Part shown: one piece after another, positions 29,150 to 39,885 of the stretch
Position numbering within the stretch: position 1 is the stretch's first letter
How the letters are laid out: each line of letters begins with the position of its first letter
From: Salvator merianae
Lineage: Eukaryota > Chordata > Lepidosauria > Squamata > Teiidae
Direction: 5' to 3'
Length of the DNA stretch: 64,000 nt
Assembly (NCBI GenBank): GCA_003586115.2
Contig: QVOM02000126.1
Location: forward strand, 10,072,642 to 10,136,641
Translations under genes and position numbers: made by a program
The notes under the pieces: model-generated
What the model was told of the DNA's origin: nothing
Seen by the model: the letters and a program-made list of their open reading frames with translations, nothing else
Database searches by the model: none

Positions 29150-29345
29150 GCATTTGTTTATTTGTTTGTTTTTTTATCCACCCTGTACCCGAAGGTCTCA
29201 GGGCGGGTTAGACCAGTAAAAACAAAATATAAAATGAACACACTGAAAACCGTGACAGTAAGGGTGTGCAAAACACTGTGTTTGTTTGTTTGTTTATCAC
29301 TTGGGAGTCCCAGGACGTGTCACAGCATACAATAAAGCACAGACA
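29150..29345 (-). mobile_element. L2-like 3' end
   Basis: ATTTGTTTGTTTTTTTATCC, CCCGAAGGTCTCAGGGCGGG is the reverse complement of the L2 3' terminus seen at 3180-3250. A second TTTGTTTGTTTGTTT stretch at 29280 may be another small piece. Confidence 0.5.
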
Positions 29346-30080
29346 CTAAAACATATTTAAAATAAAACCCACACAACCTCCCTTCTCCCGCACTGGCAGG
29401 ACTACGTTCAGAGGCAACTATGAATCAAAGTCCTGGGTAAAGAGGCTTCGAATGTTTCATAATGGGATTGTCCCCTACTTGGGAACCAAATTTGCTAGAG
29501 GTCTGGCAGGAATCAAAGAGAGCCCCCAAAGGTCCCCAAACATATGTCGCCCTGTGATGATGTCATCAAGCATCGTGAAACCATGCCGCTTGCCCCTACC
29601 CCCTAAGCTCCCAGAAGACCACGAGGAGCAACACATGAGATGAGTAAATATAAGTTCTCACCATGCTCCCAGGGGAGTTCATCCTGCCGCACAGAAGCGC
29701 AACACCATTTTGAATATTTTACAAAACACTTAAAATGGTGTTTTGCACAACCTTGCTGTACAGGAAAGGGATTTCTCTAAACTACGCTTTCGCTTCTTCC
29801 AGATAGGGTTGATTACCTTCCAAACTTGTCTCAAAGCCTGCAGGAATCCAGTCTGAACTCCAGTATTGCCATTCGGGCAATCTCAGAAGATGACAACCAA
29901 GAACTGATGAAGAACCAGTTTACAGCATAAGATGCTTCCTTTGCTCTGTGCTGTCCACCCTTCCTCTGTCTGCTCATTGTCTGATCCTGCTCATCAAAGT
30001 GACTTCTCACGTGGGCTGCAGGGAAGCACGCAAATTGTGATTCATTACTAGTTTTTGACCTCCATAGTATCTTTCCCTCT
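29346..30080. other. Intergenic, unassigned
   Basis: No gene or recognised repeat. Confidence 0.45.
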
Positions 30081-30084
30081 CTCT

Positions 30085-30150
30085 TCCTTCCTGCAGACAG
30101 ACAAATCTGTGACCCTCTACTTTCCAGGTCATTGCTCTACTATTGAACTG
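30085..30150 (-). mobile_element. tRNA-like SINE fragment (second family)
   Basis: The reverse complement reads GTAGTTCAATAGTAGAGCAATGACC, then GAGGGTCACAGATTTG. It is close to the copy at 30475-30560 on the other strand. The A- and B-box-like positions are recognisable but mutated. Confidence 0.5.
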
Positions 30151-30202
30151 CAATCCATACTACACCAACGAATTTGTGTGTGATGTTTATGTGTGTGCAC
30201 GT

Positions 30203-30428
30203 ATGGGCCTAGTCATACCTAACTTTTAATCCAGCTTCAGTCCACTTTTGGATTGAAAGAACCCATCAGCAAAGCGACTAATCATTCTTTTTTCACATTG
30301 TCTACACAATGGTGGATTTTCTGAGTTAGATAACACTGAAAGAAAAATTCTTATTACTTCACTGATGTGTTCTCTCGGTCTGAAACTGGACTGAAACTGG
30401 ATTAAAACTCAGGTGTGACTGGATCCAT
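30203..30428. mobile_element. Fold-back MITE FB-D, copy 2
   Basis: ATGGGCCTAGTCATACCTAA at the left and GGTGTGACTGGATCCAT at the right are inverted. The inner arms TTTTAATCCAGCTTCAGTCC and ACTGAAACTGGATTAAAA pair. Confidence 0.8.
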
Positions 30429-30474
30429 ACATGCACACAAGTAAATATCACATACAAATATGTTAGTGTAGTAT

Positions 30475-30560
30475 GAGTTGTTGTAGTTCAGCAGTAGAGC
30501 AATGACGTGGAAAACAGAGGGTCACAGGTTTGATTCATCGATATCTCCCCAGAAGATGGA
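30475..30560 (+). mobile_element. tRNA-like SINE fragment (second family)
   Basis: TAGTTCAGCAGTAGAGCAATG (box-A-like) and GGTCACAGGTTTGATTC (box-B-like) have the spacing of a tRNA gene. It is followed by ATCTCCCCAGAAGATGG. The copy at 48475-48620 is related. I do not see an intact tRNA gene. Confidence 0.6.
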
Positions 30561-30741
30561 AACAGCATCTGTATCCTTTCCAAGAAAATGGCATGGAGGT
30601 GTCCACACAGCCACTAGGATTCGTGCTCAGGAGTATCACACAACAACACTGTGTGGAGGGGAAGAATCTCAGGCTTGGTCTCATTGTGAGTTGACAACCC
30701 TACTTTTAAGATATCCCTCAATTGCCCTGTATTGTCTAGAC

Positions 30742-30976
30742 CATTGGTTCCCAACCTTTTTTTGGCCATGCCCCACCTAAGCATCTCTAAAACCCTGATG
30801 CCCCCCCCCTGTGATATATAATTCTTATTATTCAAAAAGTGAACTCCTATTCATGTGGAGGAAGCCTAAAAGGCCATTAACTTCGTCTTCACTATTAATA
30901 ACTCATTCTCGAATTGCCCCCCTTAAAAATCAAATTGCCCCCCTGTGGGGCACGTGCCCCACATTGGGAACCACGG
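30742..30976. mobile_element. hAT-type non-autonomous element with 8-bp target duplication
   Basis: The left end CATTGGTTCCCAACC and the right end TTGGGAACCACGG are inverted. The flanks GTCTAGAC (30734-30741) and GTCTAAAC (30977-30984) match at 7 of 8. The terminal motif resembles vertebrate hAT elements whose ends begin CAGTGGTTCCCAA. 235 bp, no ORF. Confidence 0.85.
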
Positions 30977-31059
30977 GTCTAAACACCGCTGGGCTGTAGT
31001 TCTTGTAGACTTTTCCCATACTGGCCAGGAATGGTGGAAGCTGGAATCCAGCTACACCA

Positions 31060-31475
31060 GAAATGCTTCAGGCCTTTTTGCACTTTCTACCTTGGAATGT
31101 TCAAATCCGAACATTTCAAGGTGGAACAGTCCCTGCAGCGCTGCAGACATCTGCACTGTGAGTGCTGGAACAACCCAGAAACAGGCTTCCAGCACTCGCA
31201 GGGCGAATGCTGGCACTCCACCATGACAGCGGTCAGGAAAACTTCTGGCTGCTGCCATGGCAACCAGGGATGCGGGCTGTGAGTGCACAGCTGCATTTGC
31301 GTCATGGCCTGCAGCGTTCACACCGGGAAGTATGTGCAACATTGCATACCAGGAGCAGTCCAACTATTCCCAGTAAAGCTCTGTAGCCACTCCCAATTGC
31401 TTGGGCCTCCGTGAAATGCAGACACACATCACTAATGGGCACGAAGACGCTCACTAGAAGGTAAGTGCGAACATG
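31060..31475. mobile_element. Fold-back DNA transposon (FB-A)
   Basis: It contains the hairpin ACCTTGGAATGTTC / GAACATTTCAAGGT (31089-31123), homologous to the perfect one at 6-43. GCTGCCATGGCAACCAGG-type text follows, and then the subterminal GACGCTCACTAGAAGGTAAGTGCGAACATG near 31448-31475. The left boundary is uncertain. Confidence 0.6.
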
Positions 31476-31509
31476 TGTTCCCCTGTGCCTTCAAAGAGCT
31501 TCTTGAAGC

Positions 31510-31710
31510 ATTATGCCTTTGCATTTATTATTGTATTTTATTTTTGCATTTATATCCTGCTTTTCATCTCAAGAGCCCACGGCAGCAAATGTTATCCCCT
31601 ATCCCTCCACATTTATTCTCACAACAACCCTGTGAAGTAGACCAGGCTAAGAGGCAGTGGGTGGCCTTCTGAGATTTCACCACTAGGGGAGGATTTAAAC
31701 CCTGGATTCC
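31510..31710 (-). mobile_element. L2/CORE-SINE-like fragment
   Basis: TTTATATCCTGCTTTTCATCTC, then CTCACAACAACCCTGTGAAGTAG and GGATTTAAACCCTGG are in the order found in old L2/MIR-type tails of vertebrates. Diverged, so family and strand are tentative. Confidence 0.4.
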
Positions 31711-31894
31711 CAAGTTCTACCCCCTTCCCCATGCCTTCTTGCCTAAAGCAAAGGTCTGAGATGTTGAGAATTTATATCACATCTATCCACAGAAAATGTT
31801 CCTGTGCTTCACCAGTTTCTCCAGGTTTCATATCTGTTCCTTTGCAATTCAGCCTGAACACAGTGCAGCTGGAGTTTTCATTCCTTCAAGGAAA

Positions 31895-32114
31895 AGACCA
31901 TTTCCACACCTAAATTTTAATCCAGCTTCAGTTCACCCTCAGAGTGAGAACACAAATCAGCAAACTGTCTCATCATTTTCTTTCTGCATTACCTGACCCA
32001 GAGGTGGACTTTGTAAGTTAGAAAACACCAAAGAAAACCAGTTTGTCACTTTGCTGATGTGTTCTCTGAAAGTGGACTGAAGCTGGATTAAAACCTAGGT
32101 GTGAATGCAGCCTC
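31895..32114. mobile_element. Fold-back MITE FB-D, copy 3
   Basis: The arms CACACCTAAATTTTAATCC and GGATTAAAACCTAGGTGTG are inverted. The interior GAGGTGGACTTTGTAAGTTAG matches copy 1. Confidence 0.8.
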
Positions 32115-33440
32115 AGGAAAGTTCCATAAAATATCTATTTATGGTAAAGCATCTTCCATCAAGCTGGTGCCCTCTACATACATCCTTGCCTACTCCAGAA
32201 GTTCTTACTTCAGAACAGGGAACGTGGAAAAAAAATATTCTCAGTGTGAACCCAGAAACTGGCCTACCTAACCGACCTTGCTCCTATGATTTTCTATCCC
32301 AGTTACTCCATTATACTCTCTATCCTATACTACTTGGCTGTTACTTTTCTTTCTTTCAACTCCTAAACTTCCTGTTTATTTTCATTATTTACTGTATGTT
32401 ACAATTTCTATTTGTACCTTGACTTCCACCAGTTTCTGATCCCAAGTCAGATCAAAGCTCACCATATCAATGAAGACGGCCCCCTAGTGCATTGCTGTAA
32501 CTGAAGAGGAACAAATGACAGCGTATGGTTTATTCACCAAGAACAACTTGCCCCCCTTGGAAAGCATTTCTTTCCCTTTGTGGCAGCCAGTGACGAGGTG
32601 TATTAAATCAGAATGAAAACACAATTAAGAGCACAGTCCAGTGTGTACATATGCCTGCCATTCTTAGAAAAACAACCAGGAACACAGTCTCACTGTTTTT
32701 CTGGCTTACGGAAAGCGTAATCACTTGTGCACAGCTAGAATGGGTTTGGATATCATTCAGAAGTAAATAAATAGCATTTTTAACAAGCAAAGGGAGATCC
32801 TGTTTCTTTGCACAGCATTGCCATAGAAACAACATAGGAACGTGAAGCCAAATGGTTTCCTTCTGTGTTCGCAATTCATTTGCGATGTAGCATCCGAGAG
32901 GTGTTTTTTTTCAAATGGCTGCGCATAAACATAAGATGCAAAGTAAGAAGAGAAAAGATGCTCGCGGCTGTTTGAGAGCATACAAAGAGGTATCATTCAA
33001 CGTTACGAAGATTTCTTCATGAATCAGAGGAAACTCACAGGCAATGAGGAAACTCATTGGCTTCTTTTTGACTGTTTAATATATGAAATGTATCACAAGC
33101 CAGGTCTGCTGTCATTTATATTTGATAGACCTGCGGTCTCTTGCAGTCCCGGACAAAATGAAGGCACTTGCAGGAAACATTTGCTTGAAATTGCTGCTGA
33201 AATGGGCTCAACTCTGCAATAGGTTTTCTTTAAGGCCCCCAAAGACATTTAGCTGATCAGCCCTGAAAACAGGAAGGCTGCATTTCCAGGTCTCCGCTGT
33301 AAGTTACATTTTTTAGAGACACACAGAACATCAATCCTGCATGAATGCAGCCCACAGCCATCGTCCTCAATTTTGCAACAATCCCTATAATTAAAGGCCG
33401 CCTTCAGATGCCAGCCGAATATGGCACCAACAGGCAATAT
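32115..33440. other. Intergenic, unassigned
   Basis: No gene is recognised. ORFs of 60-105 codons on both strands lack domains and splice framing. Confidence 0.45.
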
Positions 33441-34330
33441 TCCGGAGAACATAAGAACATAAGAAGAGCCTTGCTGGATCAGGCCACGGCCCATCTAGTC
33501 CAGCATCCTGTCTCACACAGTAGGCCTGTTCGCACTACAGCGGTAGACCGTTCTTAGGCCCTCGCTGGAACGGACTCTTCGCACTGCCGTGGGCGCGCCT
33601 CACCCGATCCGAACCCAACCTCCCCCGATTCGTACCTGATGTTGGGTAAGGCAAGACAAGTAATTACTTGTCTTCATCCCGACTTGCGTGATCGAGTGAA
33701 GATCGGCACTCCCCTCGTCTTTCGTTTCCTGTCCGTCGCCCTGACGTCGGCAGATGTAGTCGGTTGCTGCATGCACCATTCCTCGCTACAAAGATGCCCG
33801 CCTGCTTCGGAGCATACTTCATAAGCGAGGACGAGGTTGCGTCCGGTTCCCGCTGTCTTCGCAACGGCTTCGTAATCCGGCCCCTTCCGCCTATCGCTAG
33901 ATGCGAAGTCGGCTCCGCAGCTTCGGAGCGTGGCCGCGGAGATGACGCCACCAGGAAAGAGTGTTCCGCCAATGGCGAGCATCGGAGGGAGGGACATCTG
34001 GGCGCTGGCGAAGGTGCAAGAACGGACCTGGTGCCGAAGCATTCGCACCGACGCAGCAGCCGGCTACCTTCGGGTACGGTCTACTGCCAACGAGTGCGAA
34101 TGTGCGGAACCGCTCCTCATCTGCACCGGCCTGAAGCATGCTAATTAGAACGTTCTACTTGCCTCAGTGCAAACAGGCCCAGTGGTCCACCAATTGCGTC
34201 TAGGCATTCTCAAGCAGAAGACGAAGGCAAAATCTTCACCTGCTCTCAACTCCCAGCAAATGGACTTTAGAGGCATCCTGCCTGTCTCTCCACCCTGGAG
34301 GTAGCACCTAGGCATCCATTCTAGTAGCCA
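33441..34330 (-). mobile_element. CR1-B 3'UTR unit split by an FB-A insertion
   Basis: AGAACATAAGAACATAAGAAGAGCC to CTCACACAGT (33441-33521), then AGTGGTCCACCAATTGCGTC onward (34181-34330), are the two halves of one unit. The split is exactly at the FB-A copy. Confidence 0.85.
33522..34180. mobile_element. FB-A DNA transposon, 659 bp, 3-bp target duplication
   Basis: The ends AGGCCTGTTCGCAC and GTGCAAACAGGCCC are inverted repeats. AGT is duplicated on both sides (33519-33521 and 34181-34183), confirmed by the interrupted CR1-B text. The interior is strikingly CpG-rich against AT-rich flanks. It includes GACAAGTAATTACTTGTC (33656-33673), a perfect 18-base palindrome. Several overlapping ORFs up to 126 codons (for example 33764-34144 +, 33674-34048 -) show no transposase motif that I recognise. 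Confidence 0.8.
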
Positions 34331-35789
34331 AGAGAAAAGCCCCCAAACACCTGGAAGTATGTGATCATGACCACTGTGCATGCGCATGCATCTTTTTTTT
34401 TTGCCTCTGCACATGCACGGTGGATGCGCACATCCAGGTGTTCAAATGCCTGGATGTCGTGCTGCCACCGGCACACATGCGTAGCCGTCTTTTTTAACCT
34501 GTGCATATGTGCAGTGGCCAGAACAACGGCAGCTCCATCTACAAGGTAGGTGATAACACTATCTCAGGAAAACCTGCCATCAGATTCAGGTTTCCTGAAA
34601 CAGGGTATCACACAATTTAGGAGGGATATGGCATAGTTATGGTAGGGCTGCCACAGCTACATGTGGTAATCCCACCATAGCGGCGCCATAATGACGCTAT
34701 ACTCTCCCATCTGGACAGGGCCAAAGTGTGACCCTCCCAGGTTTCTATGCAGCATTCCTTTACAACAACGTCCTCTATGAACTTGCTAGGGAATTACGAG
34801 TTTGTCCATTTCCAACACATGCAGAAAAATAGCACGTGCAGGTGGTTAGAAGGATACCACTTCAAATTGCACAGAAGGGATCAGTTGGGTGTTCCTAAGC
34901 ATTTATTTACAGACATACTTTTGATGCCCAAAGCAGCTCCAGAGAGCACGGTTGCAATTATTTCTAGAATGAAATTTTATTTCCAGAATGAAAGGTCTGA
35001 AAGAGCAGTGGGCAGGGCATGTTTAAGGAAGAAGTCATGACTGGCAGACAAAATGACCGCTCAACGGGATACCAAGGCCGTTTCTGCATGGCACACATTA
35101 CCCCATTGCATGCTGGGACAATCCTGGGCCAAACAAAGTGGTCCAGTCTAGGACTGGCCAGACAGACAGCAGCCCTCTCCATATTACAAACGGACCAGCC
35201 CCACCTCATTCCCAGCCCTATGAAATTGCCAGTTGGGCTGTTTTAGATGGGCACCCAGAAGCGGCCCAGTTCCAAAGCTACTTCCGGGTGCCAAGCAAAA
35301 TGGCACCAGGCTCCTCAAACCTGGTAGACTGGATCAGCTGCTTGTGAGTTGTCCAGACAAGTGTAGCTGACCCGGTATAGCACCCTAGAACTCTGCATGG
35401 ACACCTGACAAGCAGTCCATTTTCATACTGTAGCCCAGTCCCATGTTTGCTCCACAAAGCAGATGAGATATCCCAGCAGGTCTGCTGGGCTCTTCTACCG
35501 GCCTAGTGCAGACACAGCCTAAGAGACCAAGGGGCCACCCAAGGAGCAGATGGGTGGAACAAGCCAAAAGGTATGCTGGTAAATAGCAGAAAAGTGTGAC
35601 CCAGGACAGGGAGTTGTGGAAGAAACCTGGGGAGATCCTCATCCAACAGTGGGTCAAAAATGGTTGCTGTTCGTGATGATGATGATGAAGATGACACTTG
35701 CTTATCCAGTTGATACGCAAAGGGCACATCAACCAACACCATTCTCACCTAACAGAAACTGTTCTAGTCCATGTACGGCTGCCCCAGAC
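34331..35789. other. Intergenic, unassigned; possible decayed fold-backs
   Basis: CACCTGGAAGTATG near 34350 and CATCCAGGTGTTC near 34430 are partly complementary, and CATGCGCATGCATC at 34378-34391 is self-complementary in part. This suggests another small element. 35050-35400 has a GC-rich stretch with no recognised content. Confidence 0.4.
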
Positions 35790-35985
35790 AGGTTGGACAA
35801 GTCAGGATTATCCCGGCTCCGTGTTGGGATCGCCACACGGGTCTGTGGCGATCCCAACATATCCTCAGGATATTGGGGTGATATCCCGCAATAATGTTAT
35901 TGTGGGATATCACCCCAATATCCTGGGGCTATGCTGGGATTGCCACGGACACGTGTGGTGATCCCAACATGCTGCCGGGATAATC
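35790..35985. mobile_element. Fold-back DNA element FB-C with 29-bp hairpin arms
   Basis: Arms 35866-35894 and 35897-35925 pair over 29 bases with one mismatch and a 2-base loop. A second hairpin, GTTGGGATCGCCAC / GTGGCGATCCCAAC (about 35823-35858), lies beside it. The outer ends GGATTATCCCGG and CCGGGATAATC are inverted. The element is thus hairpins within an inverted repeat. No ORF of note. Confidence 0.75.
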
Positions 35986-36184
35986 AACTCCCAACCTGAG
36001 TCTTACACAAAAAGCAAGAGCTTGCTCACACGATCCGCCATCTTGGAATGGCCACTGTCCATGTGTGGGACCAAACCCAGCCAAAAATGGCAGCTGCGCA
36101 TGCATGCAGGATGGTGATCATGTACCTTGGGGTACTGAAATACCTGGTTGTACGTGGCACCTAGTGCCTCCACTTTTTTCTGCA

Positions 36185-36292
36185 GTGTTACCCTGCCATC
36201 TGGGCAACAAACGATTATTCTGGAATTATTTTATTCCAGAATATCACAAAATAGTGATATATTCAGGTGCCATCTAGACGCAGCCTATTTTA
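36185..36292. mobile_element. Fold-back MITE FB-B, degraded
   Basis: ATTCTGGAATTATTTTATTCCAGAATATC forms the centre and GCCATCTAGACGCAGCC resembles the FB-B right end. Confidence 0.45.
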
Positions 36293-36400
36293 TCTGCTTT
36301 TATAGTGATTTTATTGTGACCTGTCTTGAGATCTTCGGGTATAGGGCGGGATAGATGGATGGATGGACGGATGGATGGATGGATAGATAGATAAATAACA
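36293..36400 (+). mobile_element. L2-like 3' end with GGAT/GATA tail
   Basis: ATTGTGACCTGTCTTGAGATC, then CGGGTATAGGGCGGGATAGATGG, then a GGAT repeat (36353-36390) turning into GATA. Confidence 0.65.
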
Positions 36401-37004
36401 GAAACTGACCTAACAGATACAAATCAGCATAAACACCATGATATTCTCTTGAATAACACCAAAAGAGACTAAATAAATCATCCAAAATAAAAGACCAAAT
36501 CAAATGCAGAGATGCACAGCAGTTGCTATGGAATAATGACTACCCTTTAAGTTGAAACATGCATCGCCATAACAGAAAAAGCTAAAACCAGGCAACCTGC
36601 CTGTGTTTTCACTGTGGATGTGCAACTTCATGTATCCATTTTCCCTTTCTGAAACATTTTTTTTCTTTTTAATGCACACTTGGACCAAGCAGCCCTCTAA
36701 ACTGAGATCATTTTGCAACAGAGGACTGTTCTCTGATACCCCTTGAAAGGAGGAAAGTGTCTTCTGACAAGGACACCTGAATACACATGTATGGGCATAA
36801 TACTTGGGTATACAGCCAAGACCTAACCAGGCCTTATCAGCCAAAGTAAAGCAGCTGTTGGCTCCAAATCTGTCCTCCAAATAAAAAAAGAAAAAGAAAT
36901 GTAAAAGAAAAATACAAAAATTTTCTTGCAAGGAATTTCAGTGTGCCTAATTTCAATATGCCTAGGATTTTTAGTTCAGTGCTGCTCAAGTCCAGTGGTA
37001 AACT
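36401..37004. other. Intergenic, unassigned
   Basis: No gene. The 143-codon minus ORF at 36500-36931 is low complexity in part and has no recognised domain. Confidence 0.45.
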
Positions 37005-37590
37005 ACATAAGAACACAAGAGAAGCTCTGCTGAATAGGCCACAGCCCATCTAGTGCAGCATCCTGTCTCACACAGTGGCCCACCAATTGCTCCTGGGCAG
37101 AAGGCAAAAACAAAAGCCTCACCTGCTCTCAACTCCCTGCAGATGGCCTTTAGACGCATCTTGTCTGTCTTTCCAACCTGGAGCTGGTACCTGGGCATCC
37201 ATTCTCGTAGCCATTGATACACCTGACCTCCATGAATCTGTCCAATCCCTTCTTAAAGCCGTCCAGGCTGATGGCTCTCACCACCTCATCCGGTAATAAA
37301 TTCCACAGACCGACGACCCTCTGGGTGAAAAAATACTTCCCCTTGTCAGTCCTAACTCTCCTGCCCATCAACTTCATAGAGTGCCCCGGGTCCTAGTGTT
37401 GTGTGAGACAGAAAAAAACTTATCTTTATCCACCTTATCCATACTGTGCATGATTTTATATACTTCAATCAGGTCTCCTCTTAAACGCCGCTTTTCAAGG
37501 CTGAAGAGGCCAAGGCGTTGCAGCCTGATTTCATAAGGTGTTCCAGCCCCTTGATCATTCTGGTTGCCCTTATCCTTAGCTACTGTTAGA
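37005..37590 (-). mobile_element. CR1-B LINE, 3'UTR and ORF2 C-terminus
   Basis: One 3'UTR unit (37005-37215) is followed by an ORF2 C-terminus on the minus strand at 37150-37377 (GLWNLLPDEVVRAISLDGFKKGL) and by frame-broken sequence to 37590 matching QGAGTP-type and LEKRR-type text of other copies. Confidence 0.85.
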
Positions 37591-38225
37591 GGTTTTCCTC
37601 CGCAATACCTTTAGCGCTTTTTAGGCATGAGCCTATTGCCATTTGAATATTTCAGTTGGCAACCCTGCCAGTGAGTTGAGTAGCCACGTTTTAGCCTGGT
37701 ACTCTAGGTTCCTGGTTCCTGGATGCTGCTCCGTGCCAGGGAAGGCAATTTCATGCCATTTTGAAAACTATCGGTTTACCTGTGAAGGATAGATAGAGAA
37801 AGAGAGACATCTGCAGGCTCTCCAAAGCGCAAGTGAATAGCAAAAAGATACAGAGTCAGATCTCTACTATTCCTATTCCAAAAAGCAGATCTGCCACAAA
37901 TTATGCCTAGTGTCTTTTTTTTGGAGGGAGGGGGTCCTCTTCACTATACAATAGACAAATCCCCGACAAAATTTGTCCCACTCAAAATGCTGCTATGGGA
38001 ACTGAAGAGTTGCCACCCTGAATATACGCACATAGGAATTCAATTTCAATGACAGCCATCCCTTAAGATCAGTTTTATTCCTTCTCTGCATTTTTCTGAC
38101 AACCTACAAAGTTTATTATGGAATAAAAGCTAATCGTACCAAATCGATTCCTAAGTTCTTAATACAGTGCAACTTCAAGTTAAAGTCAACATCACCTTCA
38201 AGATGGTTAATGTAGGGTCGTAAGG
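37591..38225. other. Intergenic, unassigned
   Basis: No gene or clear repeat. Confidence 0.45.
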
Positions 38226-38229
38226 CAAT

Positions 38230-39285
38230 AAGACAGGCAGGATGCCACTAAAGGTTGTTTGCAGGGAATCAAGAGCAGGTGAAGGTTTTGCCTTTATATT
38301 CTGCTTGAGAATGCCCAGAAGCAATTGATGGGCCGCTGCGTGAGACAGGATGCTGGACTGGATGGGTTGTGGCCTGATCCAGGAGGGCTTCTCTTAGGTT
38401 CTTATCTAGAATGGATGACTAGGTGTACCGCCTCCAGGTTGGAGAGACAAGCAGGATTCCTCTAAAGGCCATTTGCAGGGAGTTGAGAACTGATGGTTTT
38501 GCCTTTGTCTTCTGCTTGAGATGCCCAGAAGCAATTGGTGGGCCACTGTGGGAGACAGGATGCTGGACTAGATAGAAACATTATCTCTGATTTAGATCAT
38601 AGATCATAGAATCATAGAGTTGGAAGGGACCTCCAGGGTCATCGAGTCCAACCCCCTGCTCAATGCAGGATTCACTAAAGCATCCCAGACAGATATCTGT
38701 CCAGCCTTTCCTTGAAGATCTCCAGTGAAGGAGAGCTCATCTCCTCCTGTGGCAACCTGTTCCAGTGACTGATTGCCCTTACGTTCAGAAAATTCTTCCT
38801 AATATCTAGCCTGTATCTACTCCCTTGAATTTTCATCCCATTGTTTCTAATCTGTCTTTCCTGTACAAGTGAGAATAGGGCCAATCCTTCTGCACTGTGA
38901 CAGCCCTTCAGATACTTGAAAACAGCTATCATGTCTCCTCCCAGTCTTCTCTTCTGCAGGCTAAACATTCCTAGGTCCTTTAACCGTTCCTCGTAGGACA
39001 TGGTTTGCAGACCACTCACCATTTTGGTCGCCCTTCTCTGAACTTGTTCCAGTTTGTCAACGTCTTTTTTAACTTGGGGTGCCCAGAACTGGACACAATA
39101 ATCCAGATGAGGTCTGACCAAGGAAGAGTAAAGTGGGACAATTACTTCTCGTGATCAAGACTCTATGCTCCTCTTGATACAGCCCAGGATAATGTTTGCC
39201 TTTTTTGCAGCTGCATCACACTGTTGACTCACTGATAGACCATGGCCCGATCCAGCAGGGTTCTTCTTAAATTCTTAAGACTTCC
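38230..39285 (+). mobile_element. CR1-B tandem 3'UTR (two units) split by CR1-A
   Basis: Two units (from about 38230 and 38410, joined at GGTTCTTATCTAGAATGG) end at GGACTAGATAG, 38575. The text resumes at 39234 as GATAGACCATGGCCCGATCC, the missing end of the same unit. Confidence 0.85.
38576..39233 (-). mobile_element. CR1-A LINE, 5'-truncated, with 5-bp target duplication
   Basis: The tail ATCATAGATCATAGAATCATAG is at 38597-38618. The minus frame 38675-39121 (148 codons) encodes the ORF2 C-terminus (VRPHLDYCVQFW to LDRYLSGML) without a stop. GATAG flanks it at 38571-38575 and 39234-39238. It closely resembles the 7994-9003 copy. Confidence 0.9.
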
Positions 39286-39885
39286 AAAATTCAAATTATC
39301 CTCCAAGCACCACCTTCCCACTTCTCTCGCTATACAGTTAGTACTACTTTGGTCCAAAAATTTTGCTCGACTACCTTCATCACCTTTAACAGTGTTGCAT
39401 CAAGGCTTTTTTTTTTTGCTATGAGTGCAGGATCAAACTGCTTCACGTTATATCAGACAACGATCAAGGTATCTTACTAGGTCCTTCAGGAAGAGGCTAA
39501 GCTTATTCAGCATCTCTCAACAATCAAAATCAAAGTCTTAGCAAATTCACAAAAGCTCTTGATGTGCAGAAAACAGCCAAGTATTCTTCTGCCAGAAAAA
39601 ACAGCACTCTAAACAGCATCTTAGACAGAATATGCAGAGGGTATTTATGGAACAGTGAGCCCAGCTCAATGGTGCGAGAGTCATATATCTAGGCACCCCT
39701 GTTTTGAACACTACCACATCTTTTGAGCACCCATTCTACCATAAATACTCTCTAGAGTGCTGCAACAGTAGAACTGTAGTAAGAGTTATCACAGCTTTAC
39801 CTGGAGTTATCCCTTTCCTGTCCGTGCTGTGTGGACTTATTTTACTGTGCTCCCTGTTTTGCTGAATACAGAAAAGGACCAACAT
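39286..39885. other. Intergenic, unassigned
   Basis: No gene is recognised. Confidence 0.45.

Noticed and set aside
33764..34144. 126-codon ORF in the CpG-rich FB-A copy, considered as a transposase or host exon
   Set aside because: It lies wholly inside a mobile element with proven borders and has no catalytic motif that I recognise; overlapping ORFs occur on both strands.
36500..36931. 143-codon minus ORF
   Set aside because: Contains Phe and Lys runs from homopolymers; no domain or context.
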